A DNA stretch of 64,000 bases, taken from positions 16,871 to 80,870 of the forward strand of contig UQQM01000007.1 in assembly GCA_900543205.1 (NCBI GenBank). Reading direction: 5' to 3'. The stretch is from an uncultured Bacteroides sp. (lineage in GTDB: Bacteria; Bacteroidota; Bacteroidia; Bacteroidales; UBA932). The notes beneath the pieces are model-generated. The model saw only the letters and a list, made by a program, of their open reading frames with translations. It ran no database searches and was not told the DNA's origin. A program made the translations under genes and the position numbers. Below are positions 1 through 8,903 of this stretch, one piece after another (the first letter of the stretch is position 1; each line of letters begins with the position of its first letter).

Positions 1-1
1 C

Positions 2-1222
2 TTCGTCTACAGCATTGGACTGCAGGTGGGCCCCGGATTCTTCGCCAGCCTCAAGAGCGGCGGAATAGGCCTCAACCTCCTGGCCTTCCTGGTAGTGCTG
101 CTCGGCGTGGGCATCACCGTCGCCCTGCACTTCATCACCGGCGAATCCATAACCACGATGACCGGCATCATGTCGGGAGCCGTGACCAACACTCCCGGTC
201 TGGGTGCTGCACAGCAGGCCTACTCCGACATCTACCATACCGGTGCGCCTGACATCGCCCTCGGCTACGCGGTCGCCTATCCCCTCGGCGTAATAGGATG
301 CATCTTGAGCTTCGTCGTGCTGAAGGGCTGCTTCTACGGCAAGGCCCTGCCGGTAAGGAAACCCAAGAACCTGGATGACAAGAAGATAGAAATACCCGAG
401 ATAGAGAAGGCGGAACACCTCAGCGACAGCAAGTACATCTCCCGCCGAATCATCATATCCAAGCGCAAGCTCAACGGAATGGTGCTCGGCAAGCTCGAGT
501 TCGAGAAGGTGCTGGGAGCCACGGTGACCCGCATACGCAGGGCCGGCATCGAGCTCAAGGCCACCCCCGAGATTCGCCTCCAGTACGGAGACCAGGTGAC
601 GGTGGTCGGAAGCGAGCAGAGCATAGCCGCAGTGGAGAAGGTTCTCGGCAATTCACGCAAGCGCCTTGACGACCCCAACCTCGTGCCCATCTTCATGGGC
701 ATCGCCCTCGGCTGCATACTCGGAAGCATCCCCATCGTGTTCCCCGGAATCCCCCAGCCCGTGAAGCTCGGCCTCGCCGGCGGCCCTCTGGTCGTCAGCC
801 TGCTGATCAGCCATTTCGGCCCCCAGTTCAAGGTCGTGACCTACACCACCGCCAGCGCCAACCTGATGCTCAGGGAAATAGGCATAGCCATCTTCCTCGC
901 CTGCGTCGGGCTTGAGGCCGGACACGGATTCGTGGACACCATAATCCACCAGGGAGGCTACGTTTGGATAGGCTATGGTGCAATCATCACGGTGGTGCCC
1001 ATGCTGCTCGCCGGCATCATAGGCCGCTTCGCGATGAAGCTCGACTACAACACCCTGATCGGCGTGCTTGCGGGCTCATGCACCAATCCCCCCGCGCTCG
1101 CCTACGCCGGAGAGCAGGACAAGAACAGCGACCATGCCGCAGTCGGCTACGCCACCGTCTACCCCCTGACCATGTTCTTCAGGGTGCTGGTCGCGCAGAT
1201 GCTCATCCTGTTCCTCGCCTGA
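2..1222 (+). CDS. YidE/AspT-type putative transporter, 5'-truncated by window edge
   Basis: An open frame runs in from the left edge (TTC GTC TAC at 2) to TGA at 1220-1222, so the true start lies outside. The visible part has a membrane block, a soluble RCK_C/TrkA_C-like domain (around 430-650, reading [20 protein letters not shown] and ending [10 protein letters not shown]), then a second membrane block with the motif [12 protein letters not shown]. The first block carries a related motif, [13 protein letters not shown]. Two membrane halves with TrkA_C domains between them are typical of the AspT/YidE/YbjL antiporter family. The substrate cannot be told from sequence; family members exchange amino acids or dicarboxylates. 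Confident on family, not on substrate. Confidence 0.85.
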   Translation, partial: FVYSIGLQVGPGFFASLKSGGIGLNLLAFLVVLLGVGITVALHFITGESITTMTGIMSGAVTNTPGLGAAQQAYSDIYHTGAPDIALGYAVAYPLGVIGCILSFVVLKGCFYGKALPVRKPKNLDDKKIEIPEIEKAEHLSDSKYISRRIIISKRKLNGMVLGKLEFEKVLGATVTRIRRAGIELKATPEIRLQYGDQVTVVGSEQSIAAVEKVLGNSRKRLDDPNLVPIFMGIALGCILGSIPIVFPGIPQPVKLGLAGGPLVVSLLISHFGPQFKVVTYTTASANLMLREIGIAIFLACVGLEAGHGFVDTIIHQGGYVWIGYGAIITVVPMLLAGIIGRFAMKLDYNTLIGVLAGSCTNPPALAYAGEQDKNSDHAAVGYATVYPLTMFFRVLVAQMLILFLA

Positions 1223-1297
1223 TTGCGGCGTTCGGCGATACCGATAGTCCTATAGCCGGCACCAAAAGCAGCTATCGTAACAAAATGTAGCCAGGGC

Positions 1298-1328
1298 TTG
1301 CCCGGGAGCTTCCCGGGACATACCTTTG
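1298..1328 (+). promoter_or_regulatory. Bacteroidota promoter with a palindrome filling its spacer
   Basis: TTG at 1298-1300, a 20-base spacer, then TACCTTTG at 1321-1328 fit the -33/-7 consensus. The spacer holds a perfect inverted repeat at 1301-1317 (CCCGGGA, GCT, TCCCGGG). It could be an operator for the small gene at 1360, or a terminator stem for the transporter, though no T-run follows. Confidence 0.6.
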
Positions 1329-1359
1329 CACAAGACAAACAAAAAACCTTATAGAAGTT

Positions 1360-1512
1360 ATGTACGCGCTTTTGATTATCGGATTCGTAGTCCTCTCAGC
1401 ATTCGCCTACAGGCTTTTCGAAGCACATAAGGCTCATCATGAGCTCGCCCGCGCCGCGCAGCAGACGCAGATGGAGAAAGCTCTTGAGAAATACAGGGAT
1501 CTTGACGACTAG
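1360..1512 (+). CDS. Small single-span membrane protein, 50 aa, unknown function
   Basis: ATG at 1360 opens a 50-codon frame to TAG at 1510-1512. Residues 2-17 (YALLIIGFVVLSAFAY) form one hydrophobic span; the rest is a charged helix ending EKALEKYRDLDD. A promoter-like pair sits 32 bases upstream (1298-1328), which supports a real gene. It stands alone between the transporter and the aminotransferase. No family was recognised. The predicted topology is an inner-membrane anchor with a short cytoplasmic helix, as in many regulatory microproteins, but that is inference. Confidence 0.6.
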   Translation: MYALLIIGFVVLSAFAYRLFEAHKAHHELARAAQQTQMEKALEKYRDLDD

Positions 1513-1578
1513 TCCTTAACCGGACGGCAAGCATACAGAGGTGGGCGGCGTCTTCGTCGTCCGCCTTTATTATGGTAT

Positions 1579-1609
1579 TTTGAATTGTTGAGCGGATTGA
1601 ATATATTTG
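1579..1609 (+). promoter_or_regulatory. Promoter of the aminotransferase-synthetase pair
   Basis: TTTG at 1579-1582, a 19-base spacer and TATATTTG at 1602-1609 match the Bacteroidota -33/-7 pattern. The start codon follows 21 bases after the -7 box, so the leader is very short. Confidence 0.7.
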
Positions 1610-1629
1610 TCTGATATATATTTTTTACC

Positions 1630-2844
1630 ATGTCCCTTAAAATATCCGAAAAATCACGTCTGATGCCGGCATCCGCCATCAGGAAGCTCGTGCCCCTGGC
1701 CGACGCAGCCGAGGCCGAGGGCGTCAAGGTATATCATCTGAATGTCGGCGCTCCCGACATCAAGTCCCCCGAGTGTGCGTTCAAGGCCGTGGAGGACCGC
1801 TGCCGCAAGCTGCACCACCTTTCATATACTAATTCCGCGGGCTTCAAGGAACTCCGCCAGGCCCTCGTCGAGAAGTATTACCGCAAGATAGGCATAAACA
1901 TAGACGTAAGCGAACTGCTGGTGGAAGTCGCAGGCAGCGAAGCCTTCGCCAACGCCATGCAGATAGTTGCCGACGAAGGTGACGAGATCATAGTCATCGA
2001 GCCCTTCTACACCAACTACCAGACCTTCGCCTACCTCAACGGCATCACCCTCAGGGCCGTGCCCACCGACATCCACAACGGATTCGCGGTGCCCGACATC
2101 TCGGAGTTCGAGAAGCTGGTCAACGGAAAGACCCGCGCGGTGCTGCTCAGCAACCCCTGCAACCCTTCGGGAAAGCTGTTCAGCCGCAGCGAGATGACCG
2201 CCATAGGGGAATTCTGCCGCAAACACGACCTCTTCCTCATTTCCGATGAGGTCTACAGGGAGTTCTGCTATACCGACGAGCCTCACTTCTCGGCCATGAA
2301 CATCCCCGGCTGCGAGCAGAACGTGATTCTCGTGGATTCGGTTTCGAAGCGCTACAACCTCTGCGGCGCCAGGATAGGCTGCATCGTCTCGCACAACAAG
2401 GACGTGATGGCTGCGGCCATGAAATACGCCCAGTCCAGGCTGTGCCCTCCCGTATTCGGCCAGTATGCCGCGATGGGCGCGCTGGACACTCCCCAGGAGT
2501 ACTTCACCGAAGTCAGGGAGGAATACATCAGGCGCCGGGACTGCGCCCTGAAGCTCATTAACGAGATACCCGGAGTCTACGCCCCCATGCCCTACGGAGC
2601 GTTCTACACCGTCGCGGAACTCCCTGTCGAGGACGCGGAGGACTTCGCAAGGTGGATGCTCTCCGAATTCAGGCTCGACGGCCAGACCACCATGGTCACC
2701 CCCGCCGCATCGTTCTACAAGACGCCCGGAACGGGCAGGAACCATGTCCGCATAGCCTACGTGCTCGAAGTGCCCGAACTCAGGAAGGCGCTGCACGTGC
2801 TGGCCGAAGGACTTTCCGCCTACAGGAAGAAGCATCACCAATAG
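1630..2844 (+). CDS. Class I/II pyridoxal-phosphate aminotransferase (aspartate aminotransferase-like)
   Basis: 404 residues, the usual length for fold-type I aminotransferases. Visible marks: LLSNPCNPSGKLFSR (the NPxNPTG motif), ISDEVYREF (PLP-ring aspartate and tyrosine) and SVSKRYNLCGARIGC with the Schiff-base lysine. It should move amino groups between an amino acid and 2-oxoglutarate or oxaloacetate in the cytosol. Related Bacteroidales genes are annotated as aspartate aminotransferase and often lie near aromatic amino-acid genes, as this one does (convergent cluster at 4624-8717), so a role in Phe/Tyr formation is possible. It is followed after 6 bases by the acyl-CoA synthetase gene. 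Confidence 0.85.
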   Translation: MSLKISEKSRLMPASAIRKLVPLADAAEAEGVKVYHLNVGAPDIKSPECAFKAVEDRCRKLHHLSYTNSAGFKELRQALVEKYYRKIGINIDVSELLVEVAGSEAFANAMQIVADEGDEIIVIEPFYTNYQTFAYLNGITLRAVPTDIHNGFAVPDISEFEKLVNGKTRAVLLSNPCNPSGKLFSRSEMTAIGEFCRKHDLFLISDEVYREFCYTDEPHFSAMNIPGCEQNVILVDSVSKRYNLCGARIGCIVSHNKDVMAAAMKYAQSRLCPPVFGQYAAMGALDTPQEYFTEVREEYIRRRDCALKLINEIPGVYAPMPYGAFYTVAELPVEDAEDFARWMLSEFRLDGQTTMVTPAASFYKTPGTGRNHVRIAYVLEVPELRKALHVLAEGLSAYRKKHHQ

Positions 2845-2850
2845 CAAGGC

Positions 2851-4503
2851 ATGATGAGACCATCGTTCAGCACTCTCACCGACCTGTACAATTTCGCGAC
2901 TTCCAGATATGCCCGCAGGATGGCGTCGGGATTCGCGGACGGCACGAGCAGCTACAGCTACGGCCAGTTCAAGGACTGTTGCGACAACATTTCGAGAATC
3001 CTTTCCAACTTCGGCATAGGCGCCTCCGACAAGGTGGCCATACTCTCCGAGAACATGCCTAACTGGAGCGTGGCGTTCTTCGCGATCACCGCATTCGGAC
3101 GCATAGCCATCCCGATGCTGCCCGACCTCTCGCATGACGAGGTCGAGAACATACTCGCGCATTCCGAGGCCAAGGCGATCTTCGTCTCCCGCAAGCAGCT
3201 GCCGAAGCTCAGCGAGGACACCATAAAACGGCTGAACCTCGTCATAGACATAGCCGACTTCGACTTCATAAAGGCGACCGGAGAGTCCTACACCTGCGAC
3301 GGCAAGGTCAGCGTGCCCACGCCGCTGGACATAGCGGCGATACTCTACACCTCGGGAACGACAGGTAACGCCAAAGGGGTGATGCTCAGCCACCGCAACT
3401 TCTGCTTCAACGTGCTCTCCTCCTGGAACAGCTTCCGCATCAAGAAAAAGGACGTGTTCCTGTCCATACTCCCGATGGCGCACACCTACGAGCTGAGCAT
3501 AGGAATGCTGTATCCCTTCGCCATGGGTGCAAGGGTCGCATATCTCCAGAAAGTGCCCACGCCTTCGGTGCTTCTCTCCACGCTCAAGCAGATACGTCCC
3601 ACGGAAATGCTTTCCGTGCCCCTGATAATCGAGAAAATCTACAAGAGCAGCATCATACCGACCATCAACGGCAGCAAGTTCCTCCAGTTCCTGCGCGACA
3701 ACATGGCCTGGCTGCTGTATACCCTGATCGGCATCAAGCTGCGCAAGACCTTCGGAGGCAGGCTCAAGTTCTTCGGAATAGGCGGTGCGAAGCTCGACCC
3801 CACGGTGGAGGCCTTCCTGAAGAAGACAGGCTTCCCCTACTCGATAGGCTACGGACTCACCGAGACGGCACCGCTCATCTGCGCAGCGCCTCCGGGGAAG
3901 ACGAAGGTCGGCTCTACGGGGAAGGCCGTGCCCGGAATCGAGGTGAAGCTCTGCAACATCAATCCCGAGACAGGGGAAGGCGAGATAAGCGTCAAGGGCC
4001 CGAATGTGATGCTCGGCTACTACAAGGACTACGACAGGACCTTGTCCGTCCTGAGCCACGACGGCTGGTTCCGCACCGGAGACCTCGCATGCTGCGATGA
4101 GAAGGGCAGGTATTCCGTCAAGGGCAGGCTCGGCAACCTGATTCTCGGAGCTTCCGGAGAGAACATCTATCCGGAGGAAATCGAGAATGTGATCAACAGC
4201 ATGGACGGAATCTCCGAATCCCTGGTAATCGAGCGTGACGGGCAGCTGGTGGCGCTCGTGCAGTTCAACGACAATGTCATTGACTGGGATCTCGAGGGCA
4301 AGGACAAGTTCATCGAGGACCTCGAGGCGCGCAAGAAGGCAATACTGGAATTCGTGAATTCGAGGGTGAGCAAGTTCATGAAGATACGTTCGGTCGAGGT
4401 GCAGCGCGAACCGTTCACCAAGACCGCGACCCACAAGATCAAGCGTTTCCTCTACACCAAGGGGGACAAGCCCGACTCCGGCAAAACCGCCGGCCAGAAC
4501 TGA
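2851..4503 (+). CDS. AMP-dependent synthetase, long-chain acyl-CoA synthetase type
   Basis: 550 residues. The adenylation P-loop motif YTSGTTGNAKGVMLSH is near residue 166, YGLTETAP near 335, and GWFRTGDLACCDEKGRYSVKGR near 407 (the hinge and ATP-binding aspartate). This is the ANL superfamily: it activates a carboxylate as acyl-AMP and passes it to CoA. The family resembles FadD/LC-FACS proteins. ATG is at 2851 with a second ATG at 2854; either could be used. It is co-transcribed with the aminotransferase (6-base gap). Substrate chain length is not evident. Confidence 0.85.
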   Translation: MMRPSFSTLTDLYNFATSRYARRMASGFADGTSSYSYGQFKDCCDNISRILSNFGIGASDKVAILSENMPNWSVAFFAITAFGRIAIPMLPDLSHDEVENILAHSEAKAIFVSRKQLPKLSEDTIKRLNLVIDIADFDFIKATGESYTCDGKVSVPTPLDIAAILYTSGTTGNAKGVMLSHRNFCFNVLSSWNSFRIKKKDVFLSILPMAHTYELSIGMLYPFAMGARVAYLQKVPTPSVLLSTLKQIRPTEMLSVPLIIEKIYKSSIIPTINGSKFLQFLRDNMAWLLYTLIGIKLRKTFGGRLKFFGIGGAKLDPTVEAFLKKTGFPYSIGYGLTETAPLICAAPPGKTKVGSTGKAVPGIEVKLCNINPETGEGEISVKGPNVMLGYYKDYDRTLSVLSHDGWFRTGDLACCDEKGRYSVKGRLGNLILGASGENIYPEEIENVINSMDGISESLVIERDGQLVALVQFNDNVIDWDLEGKDKFIEDLEARKKAILEFVNSRVSKFMKIRSVEVQREPFTKTATHKIKRFLYTKGDKPDSGKTAGQN

Positions 4504-4519
4504 TAATCGCCGTTGCACA

Positions 4520-4604
4520 GGGCATATACCTGCAAGGCGGCATTGGCTCCCGAAAAGGGAAGGGACCCACGGAGTGGGGAGGACCGCCGGCAGGTTATAT
4601 GCCC
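4520..4604. terminator. Large inverted repeat between convergent genes
   Basis: The arm at 4520-4534 (GGGCATATACCTGC) pairs with 4590-4604 (GCAGGTTATATGCCC) with one bulge. An inner GGCGG (4536-4540) pairs with CCGCC (4584-4588). It fills the gap between the synthetase and aroG stops, so a two-way terminator is likely. There is no clear T-run. Confidence 0.55.
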
Positions 4605-4623
4605 CTGGCAGCGGCGGCTTGCT

Positions 4624-5652
4624 CTAGCGGAGGTCTGCCAGGTCGAGGACCAGACGTTCGGTCTTCTCCCAGCCGAGGCAGGGGTCGGTAATCGAGCAGC
4701 CGTAGCGGCCTTCGCCGGCCTTCTGGGCCCCGTCCTCTATATATGACTCTATCATGAGCCCCTTGACCAGCCGGCAGATGTCCGCATTATGCCTGGCGCT
4801 GTGCAGCACTTCCTTGGCTATGCGTATCTGTTCCAGATACTTCTTCCCCGAATTGGAATGGTTGGTGTCCACGATCACGGCCGGGTTGGCCAGGTCCGAA
4901 GCGGCATACAGCCCGCAGAGCTGCTCCAGATCCTCGTAATGATAATTGGGATGTGCGTTGCCCCGGGAATCCACATAGCCGCGCAGGATGCAGTGCGTCA
5001 GAGGATTGCCCTTGCTCTCCACCTCCCAGTTGCGATATATGAAGGTCTGGGGGCTCTGGGCGGCGGTAAGGGCGTTCATCATCACCGTAAGGTTGCCGCC
5101 CGTGGGATTCTTCATGCCCACCGGCACGTCGATGCCGCTCGCCGTCAGACGGTGCTGCTGGTTCTCCACCGAGCGCGCGCCGACCGCCACGTATGAAAGC
5201 AGGTCGGAAAGGTATTTGTGGTTCTCGGGATACAGCATCTCGTCGGCGCAGGAGAACCCGGTCTCGTTCAATGCGCGTATATGTATTTTCCTGATGGAGA
5301 TCAGGCCCTTGAGCATGTCGGACGCGGCCTTGGGATCAGGCTGGTGCAGCATGCCCTTGTAGCCCGCCCCGGTGGTGCGCGGCTTGTTGGTATAGATGCG
5401 CGGCACGATGACTATCTTGTCGGCAACTTTCTCCTGGAGCCCGCGCAGGCGCGTGATATAGTCTATCACCGCGTCCTCCCTGTCGGCCGAGCACGGCCCT
5501 ATCAGCAGCAGCAGCCTGTCGCTTTCGCCGGTGAAAATCTTCCTTATCCGCTCGTCGTTGCCCTCCTTGGCGGCGCGCCCCTCATCGGAGACGGGATACA
5601 TCTCCTTGAGTTCCTGGGGAATGATGAGCTTCCGCTTGAAAATCATGTTCAT
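4624..5652 (-). CDS. aroG: 3-deoxy-7-phosphoheptulonate (DAHP) synthase, type I
   Basis: 342 residues, close to E. coli AroG/F/H. Motifs: LLIGPCSADREDAVIDYI (metal and PEP site), RIYTNKPRTTGAGYKGML (the KPRTT motif) and VDTNHSNSGKKYLEQ (catalytic His with the NSGK motif). It condenses PEP and erythrose 4-phosphate, the first step of the shikimate pathway. No fused chorismate mutase domain is seen here; that domain is on the PheA protein instead. It is the last gene of the pheA-aroC-tyrA-aroG operon, 15 bases after tyrA. Confidence 0.92.
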   Translation of the reverse strand: MNMIFKRKLIIPQELKEMYPVSDEGRAAKEGNDERIRKIFTGESDRLLLLIGPCSADREDAVIDYITRLRGLQEKVADKIVIVPRIYTNKPRTTGAGYKGMLHQPDPKAASDMLKGLISIRKIHIRALNETGFSCADEMLYPENHKYLSDLLSYVAVGARSVENQQHRLTASGIDVPVGMKNPTGGNLTVMMNALTAAQSPQTFIYRNWEVESKGNPLTHCILRGYVDSRGNAHPNYHYEDLEQLCGLYAASDLANPAVIVDTNHSNSGKKYLEQIRIAKEVLHSARHNADICRLVKGLMIESYIEDGAQKAGEGRYGCSITDPCLGWEKTERLVLDLADLR

Positions 5653-5667
5653 ATCTGGTTCCTCCTT

Positions 5668-6528
5668 TCAGTCCTTGTCGAAACTTGAGCGTCTCCGCGT
5701 TGAGAGCCGCATCATGTCCTTCAGCTTTTCGGCGTCCGACCTGTCCAGCGCATCTCGCAGTTCCATGAACTTCTCCGCGAACAGGTCCATCTGCGAAAGC
5801 AGCGCCTTCCTGTTGGCCAGGAACAGCTCCGTCCACATGTTCTCGTTGATTCTCGCTATCCTTGTGAGGTCGCGGAAGGAATCCCCGGTATAGGCTGCGA
5901 AATGCGTGCACTCCCGGCAGTCCATCAGGGCGACGGCCATACAGTGCGCGAGCTGGGAGAGGAAAGCGATCATCTCGTCATGCTCAGCCGGGCTCAGCAC
6001 AGAGACCTTCGCGAATCCGAGCAGTCCGGCGAGTTCCCTGAGCGCCGCAATCCCCTCCCTGCTGTTTCTTTCCGTGGGGGTTATTATGAAATTGGCATCC
6101 CTGAAGATACGCCTGTCACTGTTCTCCACGCCGCTGAGCTCCCTGCCCGCCATGGGATGTGCCGCCACGAACTCCACCCCGGGGCCAAGCAGGTCCTGGA
6201 TGCATCCGACCAGGCTTCCCTTGACGCCGGTGACATCGGTGACAAGGGCTCCGGGCCTTATGCAGCCGCCGTATTCCCGGACCCAGGCTTCAAAATCGTG
6301 TGGATAGAGCGCGAACACTATCAGGTCGAAGGCGGCGACGTACTCCGGACGGACGGAAGTCTCCCCGTGCCGTATGATTCCCCTGCGCAGGGCGGTATCT
6401 ATCGCCGATCGGCTCCGGTCAATACCTCCGAGCTCGAAGCCGGCGGCGGAAAGCGCATCGGCGTACGAGCCTCCGATCAGGCCCATGCCGACTATAAGAA
6501 TCTTCTTTTCGGGAGTCAGGAAAGCCAT
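5668..6528 (-). CDS. tyrA: Prephenate dehydrogenase
   Basis: The start chosen is ATG at 6526-6528 (MAFLTPEKKILIVGMGLIGG), 4 bases after the aroC stop; the frame is open further up but lies inside aroC. 286 residues. VGMGLIGGSYADALS is the Rossmann dinucleotide motif; AAHPMAGRELSGVENSD is the conserved prephenate-binding region. It oxidises and decarboxylates prephenate to 4-hydroxyphenylpyruvate, the tyrosine branch. No chorismate mutase and no ACT domain are visible. Confidence 0.9.
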   Translation of the reverse strand: MAFLTPEKKILIVGMGLIGGSYADALSAAGFELGGIDRSRSAIDTALRRGIIRHGETSVRPEYVAAFDLIVFALYPHDFEAWVREYGGCIRPGALVTDVTGVKGSLVGCIQDLLGPGVEFVAAHPMAGRELSGVENSDRRIFRDANFIITPTERNSREGIAALRELAGLLGFAKVSVLSPAEHDEMIAFLSQLAHCMAVALMDCRECTHFAAYTGDSFRDLTRIARINENMWTELFLANRKALLSQMDLFAEKFMELRDALDRSDAEKLKDMMRLSTRRRSSFDKD

Positions 6529-6532
6529 AGGC

Positions 6533-7633
6533 CTACAGGGATTGCGCCAGAGGCCAGTCGGTGCCGAAGCGGAGGGCGAGCTGGTCGCAGAGAACCACGG
6601 CCACAAGGCAGCTTACCACAGGGCATATTCTCCTTATTATCGCAGGGTCGTGGCGGCCCTTTATCTGCAGTTCGGTCTCCTGTCCTCTGACGAAGTCCAC
6701 GCTCTGCTGGACCTTTGCTATGGACGGAGTGGGGCGAACCGCCATATTGAAGACCACGGGCATGCCATTGCTTATTCCGCCGTTTATGCCGCCGCTGTTG
6801 TTGGTCCGGGTCACCACCCTCCCGTCCCGCATGCGGAAGGCGTCATTGGCCTCGGAACCGCGAAGCTCCGCAAAGCCGAAGCCTCTGCCGAACTCTATGC
6901 CCTTTATTCCTCCTATCGCGAACACTGCGCGGGAAATCACTCCTTCAAGCGAATCGAACCAGGGTTCGCCGACTCCTGCGGGCAGGCCCGACACGGCGGT
7001 CTGAACTATCCCGCCCAGGGAATCCCCGTCAGACCGCGCCGCAGCAATCTCCGCCTGCATGGCCCCGGCCACGTCGGACAGCACGGGGAAGCTTTCGGAT
7101 TCGAGCCGCCTTATCTGCGCCGCGCAGTCATCGCCGAAAGGCCGGTCAGACACGGCGCCGCAGCGGAGAATGTGGGTGCCGACGGCAATACCCTTCATGG
7201 CGAGGGCCCCCATGCAGACGGCTCCGGCCGCGACTATCCCGGCCGTAACCCTGCCCGAGAAATGCCCTCCGCCGCTCTTGTCCTGGAATCCGTGGTATTT
7301 CACCTGCGCGGTGAAGTCGGCATGCGAAGGCCTGGCTATGTCCGCAGTCCCGGAATAGTCGGAGCTGCGCGTGTCCGTGTTCGGTATCACGATGGTGAGC
7401 GGACTGCCCGAGGTGAAGCCTCCGCAGACCCCGCTCAGTATGCGGAACGCATCCTTTTCGACACGGGCGGTGTCGGTCGGGCCGGAAGGTCTTCTGCGCG
7501 AAAGCCAGGAGGCGATGGCGGCCTCGTCCACAGGAACGCCGGGTGCCAGGCCGTCAAGCACGGCTCCCACCGCAGGGCCGTGGCTTTCACCGAAGACGGT
7601 GAGCTGTACGCTTGTGCCTATGGTGTTCTTCAT
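6533..7633 (-). CDS. aroC: Chorismate synthase
   Basis: 366 residues, normal length. Signature motifs: GTSVQLTVFGESHGPAVGAVLDG at the N terminus (conserved His), RPSHADFTAQVKY, and GGHFSGRVTA. It makes chorismate from EPSP with reduced FMN as cofactor. It sits 4 bases after pheA and 4 bases before tyrA, so translation is probably coupled. Its placement inside the Phe/Tyr genes means one transcript supplies both chorismate and its use. Confidence 0.95.
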   Translation of the reverse strand: MKNTIGTSVQLTVFGESHGPAVGAVLDGLAPGVPVDEAAIASWLSRRRPSGPTDTARVEKDAFRILSGVCGGFTSGSPLTIVIPNTDTRSSDYSGTADIARPSHADFTAQVKYHGFQDKSGGGHFSGRVTAGIVAAGAVCMGALAMKGIAVGTHILRCGAVSDRPFGDDCAAQIRRLESESFPVLSDVAGAMQAEIAAARSDGDSLGGIVQTAVSGLPAGVGEPWFDSLEGVISRAVFAIGGIKGIEFGRGFGFAELRGSEANDAFRMRDGRVVTRTNNSGGINGGISNGMPVVFNMAVRPTPSIAKVQQSVDFVRGQETELQIKGRHDPAIIRRICPVVSCLVAVVLCDQLALRFGTDWPLAQSL

Positions 7634-7637
7634 CTCA

Positions 7638-8717
7638 TCAGAAGGACGCGGCGAGCTTGAAGCGCTCGCACAGGGAGCTGAGCTCGGCGATCATGCTGCG
7701 GCCCTCCTCGGTGTAGACATTGCCGTCCAGCTCGATGTAGAAATAATATGTCCATTTCAGCCCCTTCATCGGACGGCTGCGCAGACTGCACATGTTGTAG
7801 CCGTGGGAGCCGATGATGTTCAGCATCTTGGCCAGCGAGCCGGCCTCGTTCTTCACGGTGAAGGTCAGTATGAAATGCTTGCCCATGCGCCTCCTGTCGC
7901 TGTCGGTGGAGAGCACGCGGGAGAATGCGGCGAAACGGGTGGTGTTCACGCCGCTCGTGTTGATGTTCTTCTCTATGACCTTGAGCCCGTATATCTCCGC
8001 GCTCTCCAGGCTGGCTATGGCGGCTACCGAGGGGTCGTTCCTCTCGGCGACCATGCGGGCCGCCAGCGCGGTGTTCGGATATTCGTGCGTGAGGTACTTC
8101 CTCTCATGGATATATGCCGCGCACTGGGAAAGCGCCTGCTGGTGGCTGACCACTTCCCTCACGGTCGCCGGAGTAGCGCCCTCGACGCCCAGCAGGTTCT
8201 GTACGGCCTCGAGCTCGAGCACCTGGTTCACGAAGAGGTCGCCGGAGAACATGAGGTCGGTCACGGCGCCCACCTCTCCGGCGGAGCTGTTCTCGAGCGG
8301 GAGCACGGCCGCATCGGCCTCTCCCGAGGCGCAGGCGGAATATGCCTGTTCGAAGTCCATGCAGGGGACAAGCGTGGCCGAGGGGAACATCTTCGCCGCC
8401 GCGATGGAGGCGAAGGCACCCGGCACGCCGGAATACGCCACCTTCATGCCGCTCATCAGGCGCTCCTGATAGCTGCGCGAAAGCGACATCATGTTCTTCT
8501 GGAAGTTGACGTAGTATTCCCGTATGGTATCGTCACCCACGAGCTCCGAATTCCTCCTGACCAGCTCGGCCTCCCTCACCTCGTCGCGGACAGCCATTCC
8601 GCGCTGCATCTTGTAGTCCGCCACATTGCGGCATTCAAGCATCCTCTTTTCGAACAGCTCTGCAATCTGGGCATCAAGCTCTCCGATACGCTTCCTTATA
8701 TCCTTGAGTTCGTCCAT
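7638..8717 (-). CDS. pheA: Bifunctional chorismate mutase / prephenate dehydratase (P-protein)
   Basis: 359 residues with three parts. Residues 1-85 are an AroQ-type chorismate mutase helix bundle (LKDIRKRIGELDAQIAELFEKR). Residues about 92-265 are prephenate dehydratase (KVAYSGVPGAFASIAA; NTTRFAAFSR carries the TRF motif). Residues about 275-355 are an ACT domain (GSLAKMLNIIGSHGYNM; SRPMKGLKWTYYFYIE) likely to sense phenylalanine. First protein gene of the minus-strand aromatic operon. ATG is only 17 bases after the end of tRNA-Arg(CCG), so the mRNA 5' end may be made by tRNA processing. Confidence 0.93.
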   Translation of the reverse strand: MDELKDIRKRIGELDAQIAELFEKRMLECRNVADYKMQRGMAVRDEVREAELVRRNSELVGDDTIREYYVNFQKNMMSLSRSYQERLMSGMKVAYSGVPGAFASIAAAKMFPSATLVPCMDFEQAYSACASGEADAAVLPLENSSAGEVGAVTDLMFSGDLFVNQVLELEAVQNLLGVEGATPATVREVVSHQQALSQCAAYIHERKYLTHEYPNTALAARMVAERNDPSVAAIASLESAEIYGLKVIEKNINTSGVNTTRFAAFSRVLSTDSDRRRMGKHFILTFTVKNEAGSLAKMLNIIGSHGYNMCSLRSRPMKGLKWTYYFYIELDGNVYTEEGRSMIAELSSLCERFKLAASF

Positions 8718-8734
8718 CCGGGAAATGAAATTTG

Positions 8735-8806
8735 TACCCCCTAGGCGAATCGAACGCCTATCGTAGGAACCGGAATCCTAAATTTTATCCATTAAACTAA
8801 GGGGGC
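8735..8806 (-). tRNA. tRNA-Arg, anticodon CCG
   Basis: Reverse strand folds as a cloverleaf: acceptor GCCCCCT/AGGGGGT, anticodon stem TAGGA/TCCTA with loop TTCCGGT (anticodon CCG, reads CGG), T-arm AGGCG-TTCGATT-CGCCT, discriminator A. No CCA is encoded. The first acceptor pair is G-T. Confidence 0.9.
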
Positions 8807-8814
8807 GTGAACCG

Positions 8815-8822
8815 CAAAGATA
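8815..8822 (-). promoter_or_regulatory. -7 box upstream of tRNA-Arg(CCG) and pheA operon
   Basis: On the minus strand TATCTTTG lies 8 bases before the tRNA 5' end. A matching -33 box is not convincing. No other promoter is seen between the tRNA and pheA. Confidence 0.5.
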
Positions 8823-8865
8823 GCAATTTTTTCCGCCGTACACGAGAAGTTCCGAATTTTTGCGG

Positions 8866-8873
8866 TATTTTTG
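8866..8873 (+). promoter_or_regulatory. -7 box for fabD
   Basis: TATTTTTG is 31 bases before the fabD ATG. The -33 box is not clear. Confidence 0.4.
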
Positions 8874-8903
8874 GAGCGGATTACTAAAACCAATTATTCA
8901 GAT

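Noticed and set aside
1822..4518. 898-codon open frame on the minus strand
   Set aside because: It lies antisense to the aminotransferase and synthetase genes, which have full family motifs. High GC at third codon positions opens long antisense frames.
6374..8744. Long plus-strand frames over aroC and pheA (428 and 457 codons)
   Set aside because: Both run against intact, overlapping-operon genes with catalytic motifs. They look like composition artefacts.
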